From NCBI RefSeq assembly GCF_014648915.1, contig NZ_BMSA01000008.1:226040-290039 (forward strand): DNA of 64,000 nt, in the 5' to 3' direction. The position numbers and the translations under genes are program-made. This document shows positions 37,014 through 45,205 of the stretch, piece after piece (position 1 is the first letter of the stretch; every line of letters begins with the position of its first letter). The notes beneath the pieces were generated by a model. It ran no database searches, had not been told where the DNA came from, and was given only the letters and a program-made list of their open reading frames with translations. This DNA comes from Streptomyces phaeofaciens. Lineage in GTDB: Bacteria; Actinomycetota; Actinomycetes; Streptomycetales; Streptomycetaceae.

Positions 37014-38059
37014 AGCGCGGCCTCCGGGGCGTCCTCGCGGGCGGCGTACGCGGCGGCGGCCTCCCGGACCCAGGCACCGTCCTCGTGCGCGGCGACCCGG
37101 TGGGCGACGCGCCGGCGGGCGGTGTGGGAGTCGTCGGCGAGTGCGCCCCGGTAGCTCTCCCAGTCGATGGGCCCGAAGTCGTAGTGGCCGCGTTCCTCGT
37201 TCCAGCGGATGCCGGGGTCGGGGAGGGTCAGGCCGAGACCGCGCGCCTGGGGGACGCAGTGGTCGACGAAACGCTGGCGCAGTTCGTCGTTGGTGTGCCG
37301 CTTGATGCCCCAGGCGATGGCCTGCGCGGAGACCCGCGCGCCGAGGGCGGCCGTGCGCGCGTCGGCGCCGCCGGCGAGCGTGTCGGGCGGGCCGAACATC
37401 AGGGCCACGGCGGGCAGCCACCAGCGGTCGACGGCGTCCTGCGCCATCTCCCGCTGCGCGGGGGTGCCCTCGCACAGGGCCTTCATCAGGTCGTATCCCT
37501 GCCGGACGTGGAAGGCCTCCTCCTGGCAGACCCGCCGCATCGCACGGGCGTAGGGCCCGTACGACGTCCGGGTCAGCGGGGCCTGGTTGATGACGGCCGC
37601 GCCGTCCGTGAGCCAGGCGATGGCGCCGGTGTCGGCCCAGGTCAGCGCCGGATGGTTGAAGGTCGCGGCGTAGCGCTGCTGGCCCCGGTGGAGGGCGTCC
37701 AGCAGGTCGGCGCGGTCGACGCCGAGGGTCTCGGCGGCGGCGTACAGGTACAGGCCGTGGCCGGCCTCGTCCTGGACCTTCGCGAGGAGCACGGACTTGC
37801 GGTGCAGGGAGGGTGCCCGGGTGAGCCAGCCGCCCTCCGGCTGCATGCCGATGATCTCGGAGTGGGCGTGCTGGGCAATCTGCCGGACCAGCATGCGGCG
37901 GTAGCCGTCGGGCATCCAGTCACGCGGTTCGACGGTCTCGCCCGCCCGCAGGAGCGCCTCGAAGTGCGCGGCGAGGGCGGCGGCCTCCTCGTCCGGCGCG
38001 GCCTCCCCGTCCGCCGCGCCGCCGGCCGCCTGAACGATCGCCTCGGCCGTGTCCACCAT
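37010..38059 (-). CDS. antH: PaaA-like diiron oxygenase catalytic subunit
   Basis: About 349 aa. Ferritin-like diiron protein with ExxH motifs in QDEAGHG and QEEAFH, as in PaaA. In phenylacetate catabolism PaaA epoxidises a CoA-bound ring; here the complex is assigned to convert AntG-bound anthranilate to 3-aminosalicylate through an epoxide and 1,2-shift. First gene of the antHIJKLMNOP operon. GTG 38062, ATG 38059 and GTG 38056 are all possible; GAGGGA at 38063-38068 is best spaced for the latter two. Confidence 0.93.
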   Translation of the reverse strand: MVDTAEAIVQAAGGAADGEAAPDEEAAALAAHFEALLRAGETVEPRDWMPDGYRRMLVRQIAQHAHSEIIGMQPEGGWLTRAPSLHRKSVLLAKVQDEAGHGLYLYAAAETLGVDRADLLDALHRGQQRYAATFNHPALTWADTGAIAWLTDGAAVINQAPLTRTSYGPYARAMRRVCQEEAFHVRQGYDLMKALCEGTPAQREMAQDAVDRWWLPAVALMFGPPDTLAGGADARTAALGARVSAQAIAWGIKRHTNDELRQRFVDHCVPQARGLGLTLPDPGIRWNEERGHYDFGPIDWESYRGALADDSHTARRRVAHRVAAHEDGAWVREAAAAYAAREDAPEAAL

Positions 38060-38162
38060 CACTCCCTCGCCTCGGTCCGTCCCCGGGACGGACCTCCCCG
38101 GGGGCTTTCACCGATACAAGAGGCGGTGGACCCGGCCCGCTATCCCGGCCGCCCGCGGTCGG

Positions 38163-38186
38163 TGCGCGTGACACATGTCACCCGCA
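38163..38186. promoter_or_regulatory. 24-bp palindrome between divergent antG and antH
   Basis: TGCGCGTGACA and TGTCACCCGCA face each other across CA, matching at 10 of 11 positions; the inner GTGACA/TGTCAC is perfect. It is about 105 nt from the antH start and 75 nt from antG. Both operons are known direct targets of the AntA sigma factor in other strains, so this may be shared promoter or operator DNA. The rest of the 200-nt region holds no other clear motif. Confidence 0.6.
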
Positions 38187-38259
38187 TGTCCGGGGAGTGC
38201 GGGGCTCCGCGGGCCTCTCTTCCCCTGATGACACGCAGGACGAGATCGAAGGGGAAGAC

Positions 38260-38508
38260 ATGAGCTCCATCAGGGAGTTGCTGGTCGAACTCACCGGCAC
38301 GGTCGAGTACGCGCAGACCATCGGCGACGAGGTCGACCTGGCGGGCAGCGGTATCGACTCCGGTGACCTGGTGCGGCTGGTGCTGCTGGTCGAACAGCGG
38401 ACGGGCGTGGAGATCACCGCCGAGGACATGGAGAAGCTCCGTACGATCGGCGACTACGAGCGGTTCGTCGCCGAGCGCGCCGCCGGCGGTGTGTCGGGCG
38501 GCGCGTGA
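38260..38508 (+). CDS. antG: Acyl carrier protein for the antimycin starter
   Basis: 82-aa acidic stand-alone ACP. The phosphopantetheine Ser is Ser34 in GIDSGD. It carries anthranilate and its hydroxylated product. ATG 38260 has AAGGGGA upstream; the open frame starts earlier but without a ribosome binding site. The stop overlaps antF (TGATG). It needs a 4'-phosphopantetheinyl transferase from elsewhere because antQ is not present here. Confidence 0.93.
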   Translation: MSSIRELLVELTGTVEYAQTIGDEVDLAGSGIDSGDLVRLVLLVEQRTGVEITAEDMEKLRTIGDYERFVAERAAGGVSGGA

Positions 38509-39995
38509 TGTGGCTGACCCAGCTGCTGGAGCGCAACCGGCAGTGCTTCCCGGACCGGTTGGCCCTCGTCGACGAGCAACGCTCGGTCACCTGGGCGGAG
38601 TTCGACGCGCGCACCACCGAACTCGCCCTGGGTCTGGCCGAACTGGGCATCGAGCGCGGCGACCGGGTCGCGGTCCTCTCCCTGGACCGGATCGAGGTGC
38701 TGGAGAGCTACTTCGCCCTGGCCCGGCTCGGCGCGGTGTTCGTCCCGCTCAATCACAGCCTCGCCCTGCCGGAGGTGGCCGGGATCATCGAGCGGGTCGG
38801 CGCGGTCGCGGTGCTCGGCGAGTCCGCCCTGCTGGACCGGCACACCGAGCTGCCCGCCTGTGTGCGGATCCGGGTGGCGCTCGACAAGCCCGTGTTCGCC
38901 GCGCTCGGCTCGGTCGCCGCGCCCCGCGCGCTGCCCGGCGTCCCGGACACCGACCCGGTCGCCGTCCTGCACACCTCGGCGACCACCGGGCAGGCCAAGG
39001 GTGTCACCGTCGACGAGGGGTCGTTCCGGGCGATCGGGCTGGGCTGGCTGGCCGTCGCCCGGCCCGACGACGACATCGTGATGGTCAACTGCTGCCCCCT
39101 CTACCACGGCAGCATGGTCGTCTCCCTCACCTATCTGGCGGCCGGGGCCACCGTCGTCCTGATGCCCGGCTTCACCCCGCAGCGGGCGCTGGCCGCCGTG
39201 GAGCGGCACCGGGCCACCCATGTCTGGCTGGTGCCGCAGATGCTGCGGTTCCTGCTCCAGGCGAAGGCCTCGCACCGCACCGACCTGTCCTCGCTGCGCG
39301 AGATCCTCTACGGCGCCGCGCCGATGCCCCTCGACGTGTACGCCGACGCGGTGGACCGCCTGGGCTGCGGCTTCCGGCAGGTGTACGGCATGACGGAGGT
39401 CGGCGGCCCGTTCGTCACCCTCGGCCCGGACGAGCATCCGGCGCCCGGTGACGTCAGCGCCCGCATCCCGTGCGGCCGGGTGATCCCGGGCATGTCCGCG
39501 CGATCGCTCGGCAAGGACGGCCGGGAGGCCGCCCGGGGCGAGGTCGGGGAGATCGTGGTGCGCGGCCCGGGTCTGATGCAGGGCTACTGGAACGATCCGG
39601 CGGCCACCGAGGAGGTGACCGACGACGGCTGGGTGCGCACCGGGGATCTCGGGTTCATCGACGAGGAGGGCCGGATCCACCTGGTCGACCGCAGCAAGGA
39701 CCTGATCATCCGGGCCGGGCAGAACGTCTACCCGTCGGAGATCGAACGCGCCCTGATGACCCATCCGGCGGTCCGGGACGCGGCAGTCGTCGGCATCCCG
39801 GACGAGGACTACGGCGAGGTGCCGCTGGCGTACGTGGTGGCCCCCGAGGGCACCGACGCCCGCGCTCTGCTCGCGCACCTGGGCGAGCGTCTCGCCCCGT
39901 ACAAGCGGCCCCGGAACATCGAGTTCATCGAGCAGGTGCCGCGCAACCCCGCCGGGAAGATCATCAAGAAGCTGCTCCGGGCGGAGACCGGCTAG
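38508..39995 (+). CDS. antF: Acyl-CoA/ACP ligase loading anthranilate on AntG
   Basis: 495-aa AMP-forming ligase. The P-loop is the slightly unusual TSATTGQAKG; VYGMTE, the Asp of RTGDLG and the C-terminal catalytic Lys in NPAGKIIKK are in place. In antimycin biosynthesis AntF activates anthranilate and transfers it to AntG. It is translationally coupled to antG (TGATG) and ends at a strong terminator shared with antE. Confidence 0.93.
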   Translation: MWLTQLLERNRQCFPDRLALVDEQRSVTWAEFDARTTELALGLAELGIERGDRVAVLSLDRIEVLESYFALARLGAVFVPLNHSLALPEVAGIIERVGAVAVLGESALLDRHTELPACVRIRVALDKPVFAALGSVAAPRALPGVPDTDPVAVLHTSATTGQAKGVTVDEGSFRAIGLGWLAVARPDDDIVMVNCCPLYHGSMVVSLTYLAAGATVVLMPGFTPQRALAAVERHRATHVWLVPQMLRFLLQAKASHRTDLSSLREILYGAAPMPLDVYADAVDRLGCGFRQVYGMTEVGGPFVTLGPDEHPAPGDVSARIPCGRVIPGMSARSLGKDGREAARGEVGEIVVRGPGLMQGYWNDPAATEEVTDDGWVRTGDLGFIDEEGRIHLVDRSKDLIIRAGQNVYPSEIERALMTHPAVRDAAVVGIPDEDYGEVPLAYVVAPEGTDARALLAHLGERLAPYKRPRNIEFIEQVPRNPAGKIIKKLLRAETG

Positions 39996-40021
39996 GGCGC
40001 GGCGGTCCACGACGGGTACCC

Positions 40022-40060
40022 GGGGAGGGGCCGGCGACGCGAGGTCGCCGGCCCCTCCCC
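40022..40060. terminator. Bidirectional terminator between antF and antE
   Basis: A perfect 17-bp stem with a 5-nt loop (GCGAG): GGGGAGGGGCCGGCGAC at 40022-40038 pairs with 40044-40060. It lies between the convergent antF and antE stops and closes both transcripts. Confidence 0.9.
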
Positions 40061-40065
40061 TTCGT

Positions 40066-41289
40066 TCATGCGCCCGCGTTGACCAGGACGGCCATGTTGC
40101 CCGCCGGATGCCGGTTCTCGTGGAGCAGCTGGTGGGCCAGGCCGATCTCCTCGAAGCCGAAGGTCCGTGACAGGCACGGGTCGATCGCACCCTGGTCGAT
40201 CAGCCGGGTCACCTCACGGGCCTCCCGCCGGCTCGCCACGTGCGAGCCCTGGAGCCGCTTCTGGCGCATCCACAGGAACCGCAGGTCGACATCGCCGTTG
40301 TAGCCGGTCGTGCCGCCGCAGATGACGACCATGCCCGCGTTGTCGACCATGTAGATCGAGGTCGGGATGGTGTCGGCGCCGGAGTGCTCCAGTACGATGC
40401 TCGGCGCGCGGCGCTCGCCGAGCACCTCCCAGTAGCGGCGGCCGAAGGCACGGGCACCGGACAGCCAGGCGCTCATGGCGGCCTCGTCGTCGGTGTGCGG
40501 CAGCCGGCCCCAGTGGTCGAACTCCCGGCGGTCGATCCATCCCTTGGCGCCGAGCCGCATGCAGAACTCGCCGCGTTCCTCGCTGGAGACGACGGCGATC
40601 GGGATGCCGCCGGCGTGCTTGACGAGCTGGATGGCGATGCTGCCCAGGCCGCCCGCGCCGCCCCAGATCAGGACGGGGTCGCCGGGCCGTACGGTGTGCG
40701 GCTGCCAGCCGAACAGCTGCCGGTAGGCGGTGGCCGCCGTCGCCATGTAGCAGGCCGCCTCGGCCCAGTTCAGGCGGGCCGGCTTGGGGTGGACCATGTA
40801 GTCGTCGACGACCGCGAACTGGGCGAAGGAGCCGTAGTTCTCCTCGTAGCCCCAGACCCGCAGCGAGGAGGAGGTGACCGGGTCGGCGCCCAGGCGGATG
40901 TCCTCGGCCGACTCGTCCCAGCGGCAGGCGAGGACGGTCACCTCGTCACCGGGCTGCACTCCGCGCGCGCCCTCGCCGACGGCCCAGACGATGCCGGACA
41001 GGTCGGAGCCGCCGATGTGGAAGTCCTCCGTGGCGCCCTGCTTCTGCCGGGCGGCGATCACGTCGAGTGGTGTACCGAGCGCCGCCCACACGTTGTTGTA
41101 GTTGACGCCGGCCGCCATCACCTTGATCAGGACCTGGCCCGGCAGCAGCGGCGGCACGTCCACCACCTCGGTGCGGAAGGCGCCGATCGGCTCCCCGTAG
41201 CGCTCCTGGCGGATGAGCGAGGCGTACATCCGCCGGGGTGCCGTGCCGAGTTCGGGGGCGTCGCCGAGTTCGTACAGGTCCTTGTTCAC
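40066..41289 (-). CDS. antE: Crotonyl-CoA carboxylase/reductase for alkylmalonyl extenders
   Basis: 407-aa Ccr paralogue, shorter than the primary Ccr. It makes the alkylmalonyl-CoA units whose chain becomes the C7 side group of antimycin. NADP loop GGAGGLGS. Of the CO2-pocket residues the Asn (NYN, about 65), Glu149 and His350 are kept, while the Phe is Tyr148 (WGYEE). GTG 41289 has GGAG 7 nt upstream. Last gene of the antCDE set, 115 nt after antD with a hairpin between. Confidence 0.93.
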   Translation of the reverse strand: MNKDLYELGDAPELGTAPRRMYASLIRQERYGEPIGAFRTEVVDVPPLLPGQVLIKVMAAGVNYNNVWAALGTPLDVIAARQKQGATEDFHIGGSDLSGIVWAVGEGARGVQPGDEVTVLACRWDESAEDIRLGADPVTSSSLRVWGYEENYGSFAQFAVVDDYMVHPKPARLNWAEAACYMATAATAYRQLFGWQPHTVRPGDPVLIWGGAGGLGSIAIQLVKHAGGIPIAVVSSEERGEFCMRLGAKGWIDRREFDHWGRLPHTDDEAAMSAWLSGARAFGRRYWEVLGERRAPSIVLEHSGADTIPTSIYMVDNAGMVVICGGTTGYNGDVDLRFLWMRQKRLQGSHVASRREAREVTRLIDQGAIDPCLSRTFGFEEIGLAHQLLHENRHPAGNMAVLVNAGA

Positions 41290-41360
41290 GGGGAGTCTCC
41301 TGAGCGTCGGTTCGGTGGCCGGCGAGAGGCCGTCCGGTGGTGCGGGGAAGGGGTACGGGG

Positions 41361-41390
41361 GGCGGGACCCCGGGAGGCCCGGGTCCCGCC
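41361..41390 (-). terminator. Terminator-like hairpin between antD and antE
   Basis: GGCGGGACCC (41361-41370) pairs with GGGTCCCGCC (41381-41390), with an inner GGG/CCC stem. It begins 14 nt after the antD stop, inside the supposed antCDE operon, and could attenuate antE or serve as a processing site. Confidence 0.55.
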
Positions 41391-41404
41391 GAGGGAATGA
41401 GCGG

Positions 41405-44400
41405 TCAACCGGCGGCTGAGCGGAGGTACTTGGCCACCGCCCCGCCGATCAGGGCCATCGGCGCCGGTTCGGTCATCTCGTAGTGGCCGCAGGGCACGGC
41501 GTGGTCGTCGAGCGAGCCGTCGACGTACGGGCGCCAGCTGTCGGCCTTGTCCGGGGCGAGCGAGAGGTCGTCGCCGGCGCCGGGGGCGTCCCGGGTCGCG
41601 CTGAAGAAGAGCACGTCGCCGTGGAACACGCCGGGCCGGAACTGCGGGGCGATCCGCAGGTTGTTGCGCATCACGGCGGCGATCGCGGCGGCCTCGGCGC
41701 GGGTCACGGGCCCGGCCGCCGGGTCGTCGGACGGGTCTTCGGGGATCCGCCGGAGCACGGCGTCGACGTCGAGGCCCGGGGTGTCCAGCCCCGCCACCCG
41801 GGCCAGCAGCGCCGCCACCTGCCGCTCCGCCTGGTCCGGGTGGTGGGCGGTGCCGTGCGGCTGGGGCGCGTCCAGCAGGGCGAGCAGCTCGACCTCCTCG
41901 CCCTGTTCCTGGAGCGCGCAGGCCATCGCGTGGGCCACGAACCCTCCGTAGGACCAGCCCAACAGCCGGTAGGGGCCTTCCGGTTGAGCCTCGCGGACCA
42001 ATTCCGTGTACGCCGCCACCATCGCCCCGGCGTCCGGCGCGGGCGGCCGGGTCCCGTCCAGCCCGAAGGCCTGGATGCCGAACACCGGCTGCCGCTCGCC
42101 GAGATGGGGCAGCAGCCCGGTGTACCGCCAGGAGACGCCCGCGCCCGGATGGACGCAGAACAGCGGGGCCTCGGTGCCGTCGGCGCGCAGGGGCAGCAGG
42201 GGCCGCAGGGCCTCGGGTCCCGGTGTGCGCCGGGTCGCGGCGGCCAGCAGCGCGGCGACGGTGGGGGTGGCCAGCAGCGCGGCCGCCGGCACGTCCAGCA
42301 CCCCGGCCTGGCGGAGCCGTCCGGCCAGCAGCACGGCCCGCATCGAGTCGCCGCCCAGGTCGAAGAAGTTGTCGTGCACGCCGATCCCGTGGACGCCGAG
42401 GGCCTCCTCCCACAGCTCGGTCACCGCACGCTCCTCCACGGTGCGTGGCGCGAGGTGCTCGGTGCTCAGCCGCGGGCGGGGGACGCGCGCGCCGCCCGGG
42501 TCGGGGGCGGACTCGTCGTCGTGCGCGGTCGCGGTGGCGCCGGGCGCGTCGATCCAGTGCCGGCGCCGCTCGAAGGCGTAGCCCGGCAGCGGCACGCGGC
42601 GCGGGGCCGCGCCGTCGCGGCCGCCGTCGTCGGGCAGTGCGGCGTCCACTCCGGCGGCCCACAGCCGGCCCAGCGCGCCGGCCAGCACGAAGCCGTCGGG
42701 CCCCTCGGCCTTGGCGTGCCGCATGGTGGTGACGGTCACCGGTTCCTGGTCCGCCAGCCGGGCGCGGGCCAGTTTGACCATGCCGTCGCCGGGTCCGATC
42801 TCCACCAGGACGGGCCGGTCGCGTTCCCAGAGGGCGGCGACGCCGTCGGCGAACCGGACCGTGCGCCGGGTGTGGGCGACCCAGTGGTCGACGTCGGTGG
42901 CCTGGGCGTCGGTGATCCAGGTGCCGGTGACGTTGGTGACGTACGGGACGGCGGGCGGCCGCAGCCGCAGGGTGCGCAGGCGGTCCGCGAAGGTTCCGAG
43001 GACGGGGTCGAGGACGTGCGAGTGGGCGGCGGCGGGCATCCGCAGCCGGCGGAACGGCACGCCGCGGCGGGTGAGTTCGGCCTCCAGCCGGTCCACCGCC
43101 TCGGTGCGGCCCGCGACGGTGCAGGCCTCGGGGCCGTTGACGGCGGCCAGCGACAGGTCCGCGCCGAGCAGCGGGGCGAGGTCGTCGGCCGGGGCCGCGA
43201 TCCCGACGGTGGCCCCGCCGCATGCGGCGATGAGCCGGATGCGTTCGGCGACCAGGGGAAGCATCCCGTCCAGGTCCATCACCCCGGCCAGGCAGGCCGC
43301 CGTGTACTCGCCCAGGGAGTGGCCGATGAGGGCGTCGGGGCGTACGCCCCGGTCCATGAGGGTGCGGGCCAGGGCGTACTCGGTGACGACCAGGGCCAGG
43401 AAGGCGGAGGTGCCGCCCGGGTCGACCCGCTCGAAGAGCGCGGTGCGCAGGTCGTCGCCGGTCACCGGCCGCAGGATGCGGGCGCATTCGTCCACCACGT
43501 CGCGGTAGACGGCGTGGTCGCGGTACAGCTCGGCGCCCATGCCGACGTACTGGGTGCCGCCGCCCGGCAGCAGGAACGCCACCCGGGGCGGGTCGTCGGG
43601 CACGGGCGGGAGGGGCGGTGCCGGGGTGCGCAGCGCGGCCACGGCCTCGGCGGTGGTGGCGGCGGTGACGGCGGCGCGGTGGCGCAGCGCCGGGCGGTCG
43701 GTGCGCAGGGTGTGGGCGAGGTCGTCGAGCCGTAGTCCGGGCCGCCGTTCCAGGTGGCGGGCGAGGGCCTCGGCCTGGCCGGGCAGGGCGCCCGCGGTGC
43801 GCGCGGACAGGGGCAGGACGTGCCGGCGCGGGACCTCGGCGGGCCGGGGCACCTCGGTGGCCGCGGGCGCCTCCTCCAGGACGAGGTGGGCGTTGGTGCC
43901 ACCGACGCCGAAGGCGCTGACGGCCGCGCGCCGGGGGTGGCCGGCGGCCGGCCACTCCTCCAGCGAGGTCGGCACCCGGAACGGGCCGGAGGCGAAGTCG
44001 ATCAGCGGGTTCGGCCGGTCGAAGTGGAGGCTGGGCGGGATCTGACGGTGTTCCAGGGCGAGGACGGCCTTGACGAACCCGGCCATGCCGGCGGCGGCGC
44101 CGAGGTGCCCGATGTTCGTCTTCACCGAGCCGAGGGCGCAGAAGCCGCGCCGGTCGGTGCTCTGCCGGAACGCCTCGGTCAGCGCGGAGACCTCGATGGG
44201 GTCGCCGATGTGGGTGGCGGTGCCGTGCGCCTCCACCAGGCCGATCGTGCCGGCGTCGACGTCGGCCTCGGCCTGCGCGGCGAGGATCACCTCGCGCTGG
44301 CCCTCGGCGCTGGGCGCGGTGAAGCCGACCTTGCGGCGGCCGTCGTTGTTCACCGCCGAGCCCCGCACCACCGCGCGGACGCGGTCGCCGTCGGCCAGGG

Positions 44401-45205
44401 CGTCCTCCAGCCGCTTGAGGACGACCGCGCCGACGCCGTCGCCCGAGGAGGTGCCGGCCGCGTCCGCCGCGAAGGCCCGGCAGCGGCCGTCCGGGGAGAA
44501 CGGTCCGCCGGGCACGTGCCGGTAGCCGAGCAGCGCCGAGGGGTTGAGGGAGACGGCCGCGGCGAGCGCGGTGTCGCAGCGGTGGTCGAGCAGGTCCTGG
44601 CAGGCGGTGTGCAGGGCGACCAGCGCGGTCGAGCAGGCCGTCTGCAGGGACAGGCTCGGCCCGGTCAGGCCCAGTTCGTAGGAGATGCGGGTGGCCAGGG
44701 TGCCCAGCGAGTTGGCGGTGGCCGCGTGGACGAGCGCCACCGAGCCGGGCTGTCCGGCGTAGCGCGGGTGCAGGTGCGCCGGGTAGTAGCGGCTGTCGCC
44801 CGCGCCGGCGTACACGCCCGTGGTGCCCTCCCGGGCCGCGCGCAGACAGCCGGCGTCCTCCAGCGCGTGGTGGGCGGTCTCCAGCAGGAGCCGTTGCTGC
44901 GGGTCGACGACGGCCGCCTCGGCGGGGCTGTAGCCGAAGTACTCCGCGTCGAAGCGGTCGATGCCCTCGATCACCGACGCCATCCGTACGAGGCTCGGGT
45001 CGTCGAGGTCCCGGGGGTCGCCGCCCGCCGCGAGGAACTCCTCGTCGGTGACGGGCCGTGCGGCGTCCCGGCCGGCCGCGAGGTTCTCCCAGAACGCGTC
45101 GATGTCGTCGGCGCCCGGGAAGCGCGCCGCCATGCCGATGACGGCGATGGCGGGCAGGTCGTCGTCGCCTCGTCCGATGGGGTTCTCCGCCGGTGCCTCA
45201 GCCAT
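41405..45205 (-). CDS. antD: Antimycin type I PKS, KS-AT-ACP-TE
   Basis: 1266 aa. KS about 22-440 (active Cys in QTACST, His in EAHGTAT and KTNIGH). AT about 525-820 with GHSLGE; at the position where YASH or HAFH predicts extender choice it reads AAAH, consistent with its known tolerance of bulky alkylmalonyl units. ACP Ser in LGGDSM (about 950). TE about 1000-1266, with nucleophile in GWSYGG and His in CGHYEM, closes the nine-membered dilactone. ATG 45205 overlaps the antC stop by 8 nt. The long open frame upstream is a shadow of antC. Confidence 0.95.
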   Translation of the reverse strand: MAEAPAENPIGRGDDDLPAIAVIGMAARFPGADDIDAFWENLAAGRDAARPVTDEEFLAAGGDPRDLDDPSLVRMASVIEGIDRFDAEYFGYSPAEAAVVDPQQRLLLETAHHALEDAGCLRAAREGTTGVYAGAGDSRYYPAHLHPRYAGQPGSVALVHAATANSLGTLATRISYELGLTGPSLSLQTACSTALVALHTACQDLLDHRCDTALAAAVSLNPSALLGYRHVPGGPFSPDGRCRAFAADAAGTSSGDGVGAVVLKRLEDALADGDRVRAVVRGSAVNNDGRRKVGFTAPSAEGQREVILAAQAEADVDAGTIGLVEAHGTATHIGDPIEVSALTEAFRQSTDRRGFCALGSVKTNIGHLGAAAGMAGFVKAVLALEHRQIPPSLHFDRPNPLIDFASGPFRVPTSLEEWPAAGHPRRAAVSAFGVGGTNAHLVLEEAPAATEVPRPAEVPRRHVLPLSARTAGALPGQAEALARHLERRPGLRLDDLAHTLRTDRPALRHRAAVTAATTAEAVAALRTPAPPLPPVPDDPPRVAFLLPGGGTQYVGMGAELYRDHAVYRDVVDECARILRPVTGDDLRTALFERVDPGGTSAFLALVVTEYALARTLMDRGVRPDALIGHSLGEYTAACLAGVMDLDGMLPLVAERIRLIAACGGATVGIAAPADDLAPLLGADLSLAAVNGPEACTVAGRTEAVDRLEAELTRRGVPFRRLRMPAAAHSHVLDPVLGTFADRLRTLRLRPPAVPYVTNVTGTWITDAQATDVDHWVAHTRRTVRFADGVAALWERDRPVLVEIGPGDGMVKLARARLADQEPVTVTTMRHAKAEGPDGFVLAGALGRLWAAGVDAALPDDGGRDGAAPRRVPLPGYAFERRRHWIDAPGATATAHDDESAPDPGGARVPRPRLSTEHLAPRTVEERAVTELWEEALGVHGIGVHDNFFDLGGDSMRAVLLAGRLRQAGVLDVPAAALLATPTVAALLAAATRRTPGPEALRPLLPLRADGTEAPLFCVHPGAGVSWRYTGLLPHLGERQPVFGIQAFGLDGTRPPAPDAGAMVAAYTELVREAQPEGPYRLLGWSYGGFVAHAMACALQEQGEEVELLALLDAPQPHGTAHHPDQAERQVAALLARVAGLDTPGLDVDAVLRRIPEDPSDDPAAGPVTRAEAAAIAAVMRNNLRIAPQFRPGVFHGDVLFFSATRDAPGAGDDLSLAPDKADSWRPYVDGSLDDHAVPCGHYEMTEPAPMALIGGAVAKYLRSAAG

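Noticed and set aside
34231..38059. Phenylacetate catabolic (paa) operon
   Set aside because: paaK, paaZ, paaG and paaH are missing. The genes lie with an ACP, a ligase, tryptophan dioxygenase and an NRPS-PKS, so they are the antimycin oxygenase.
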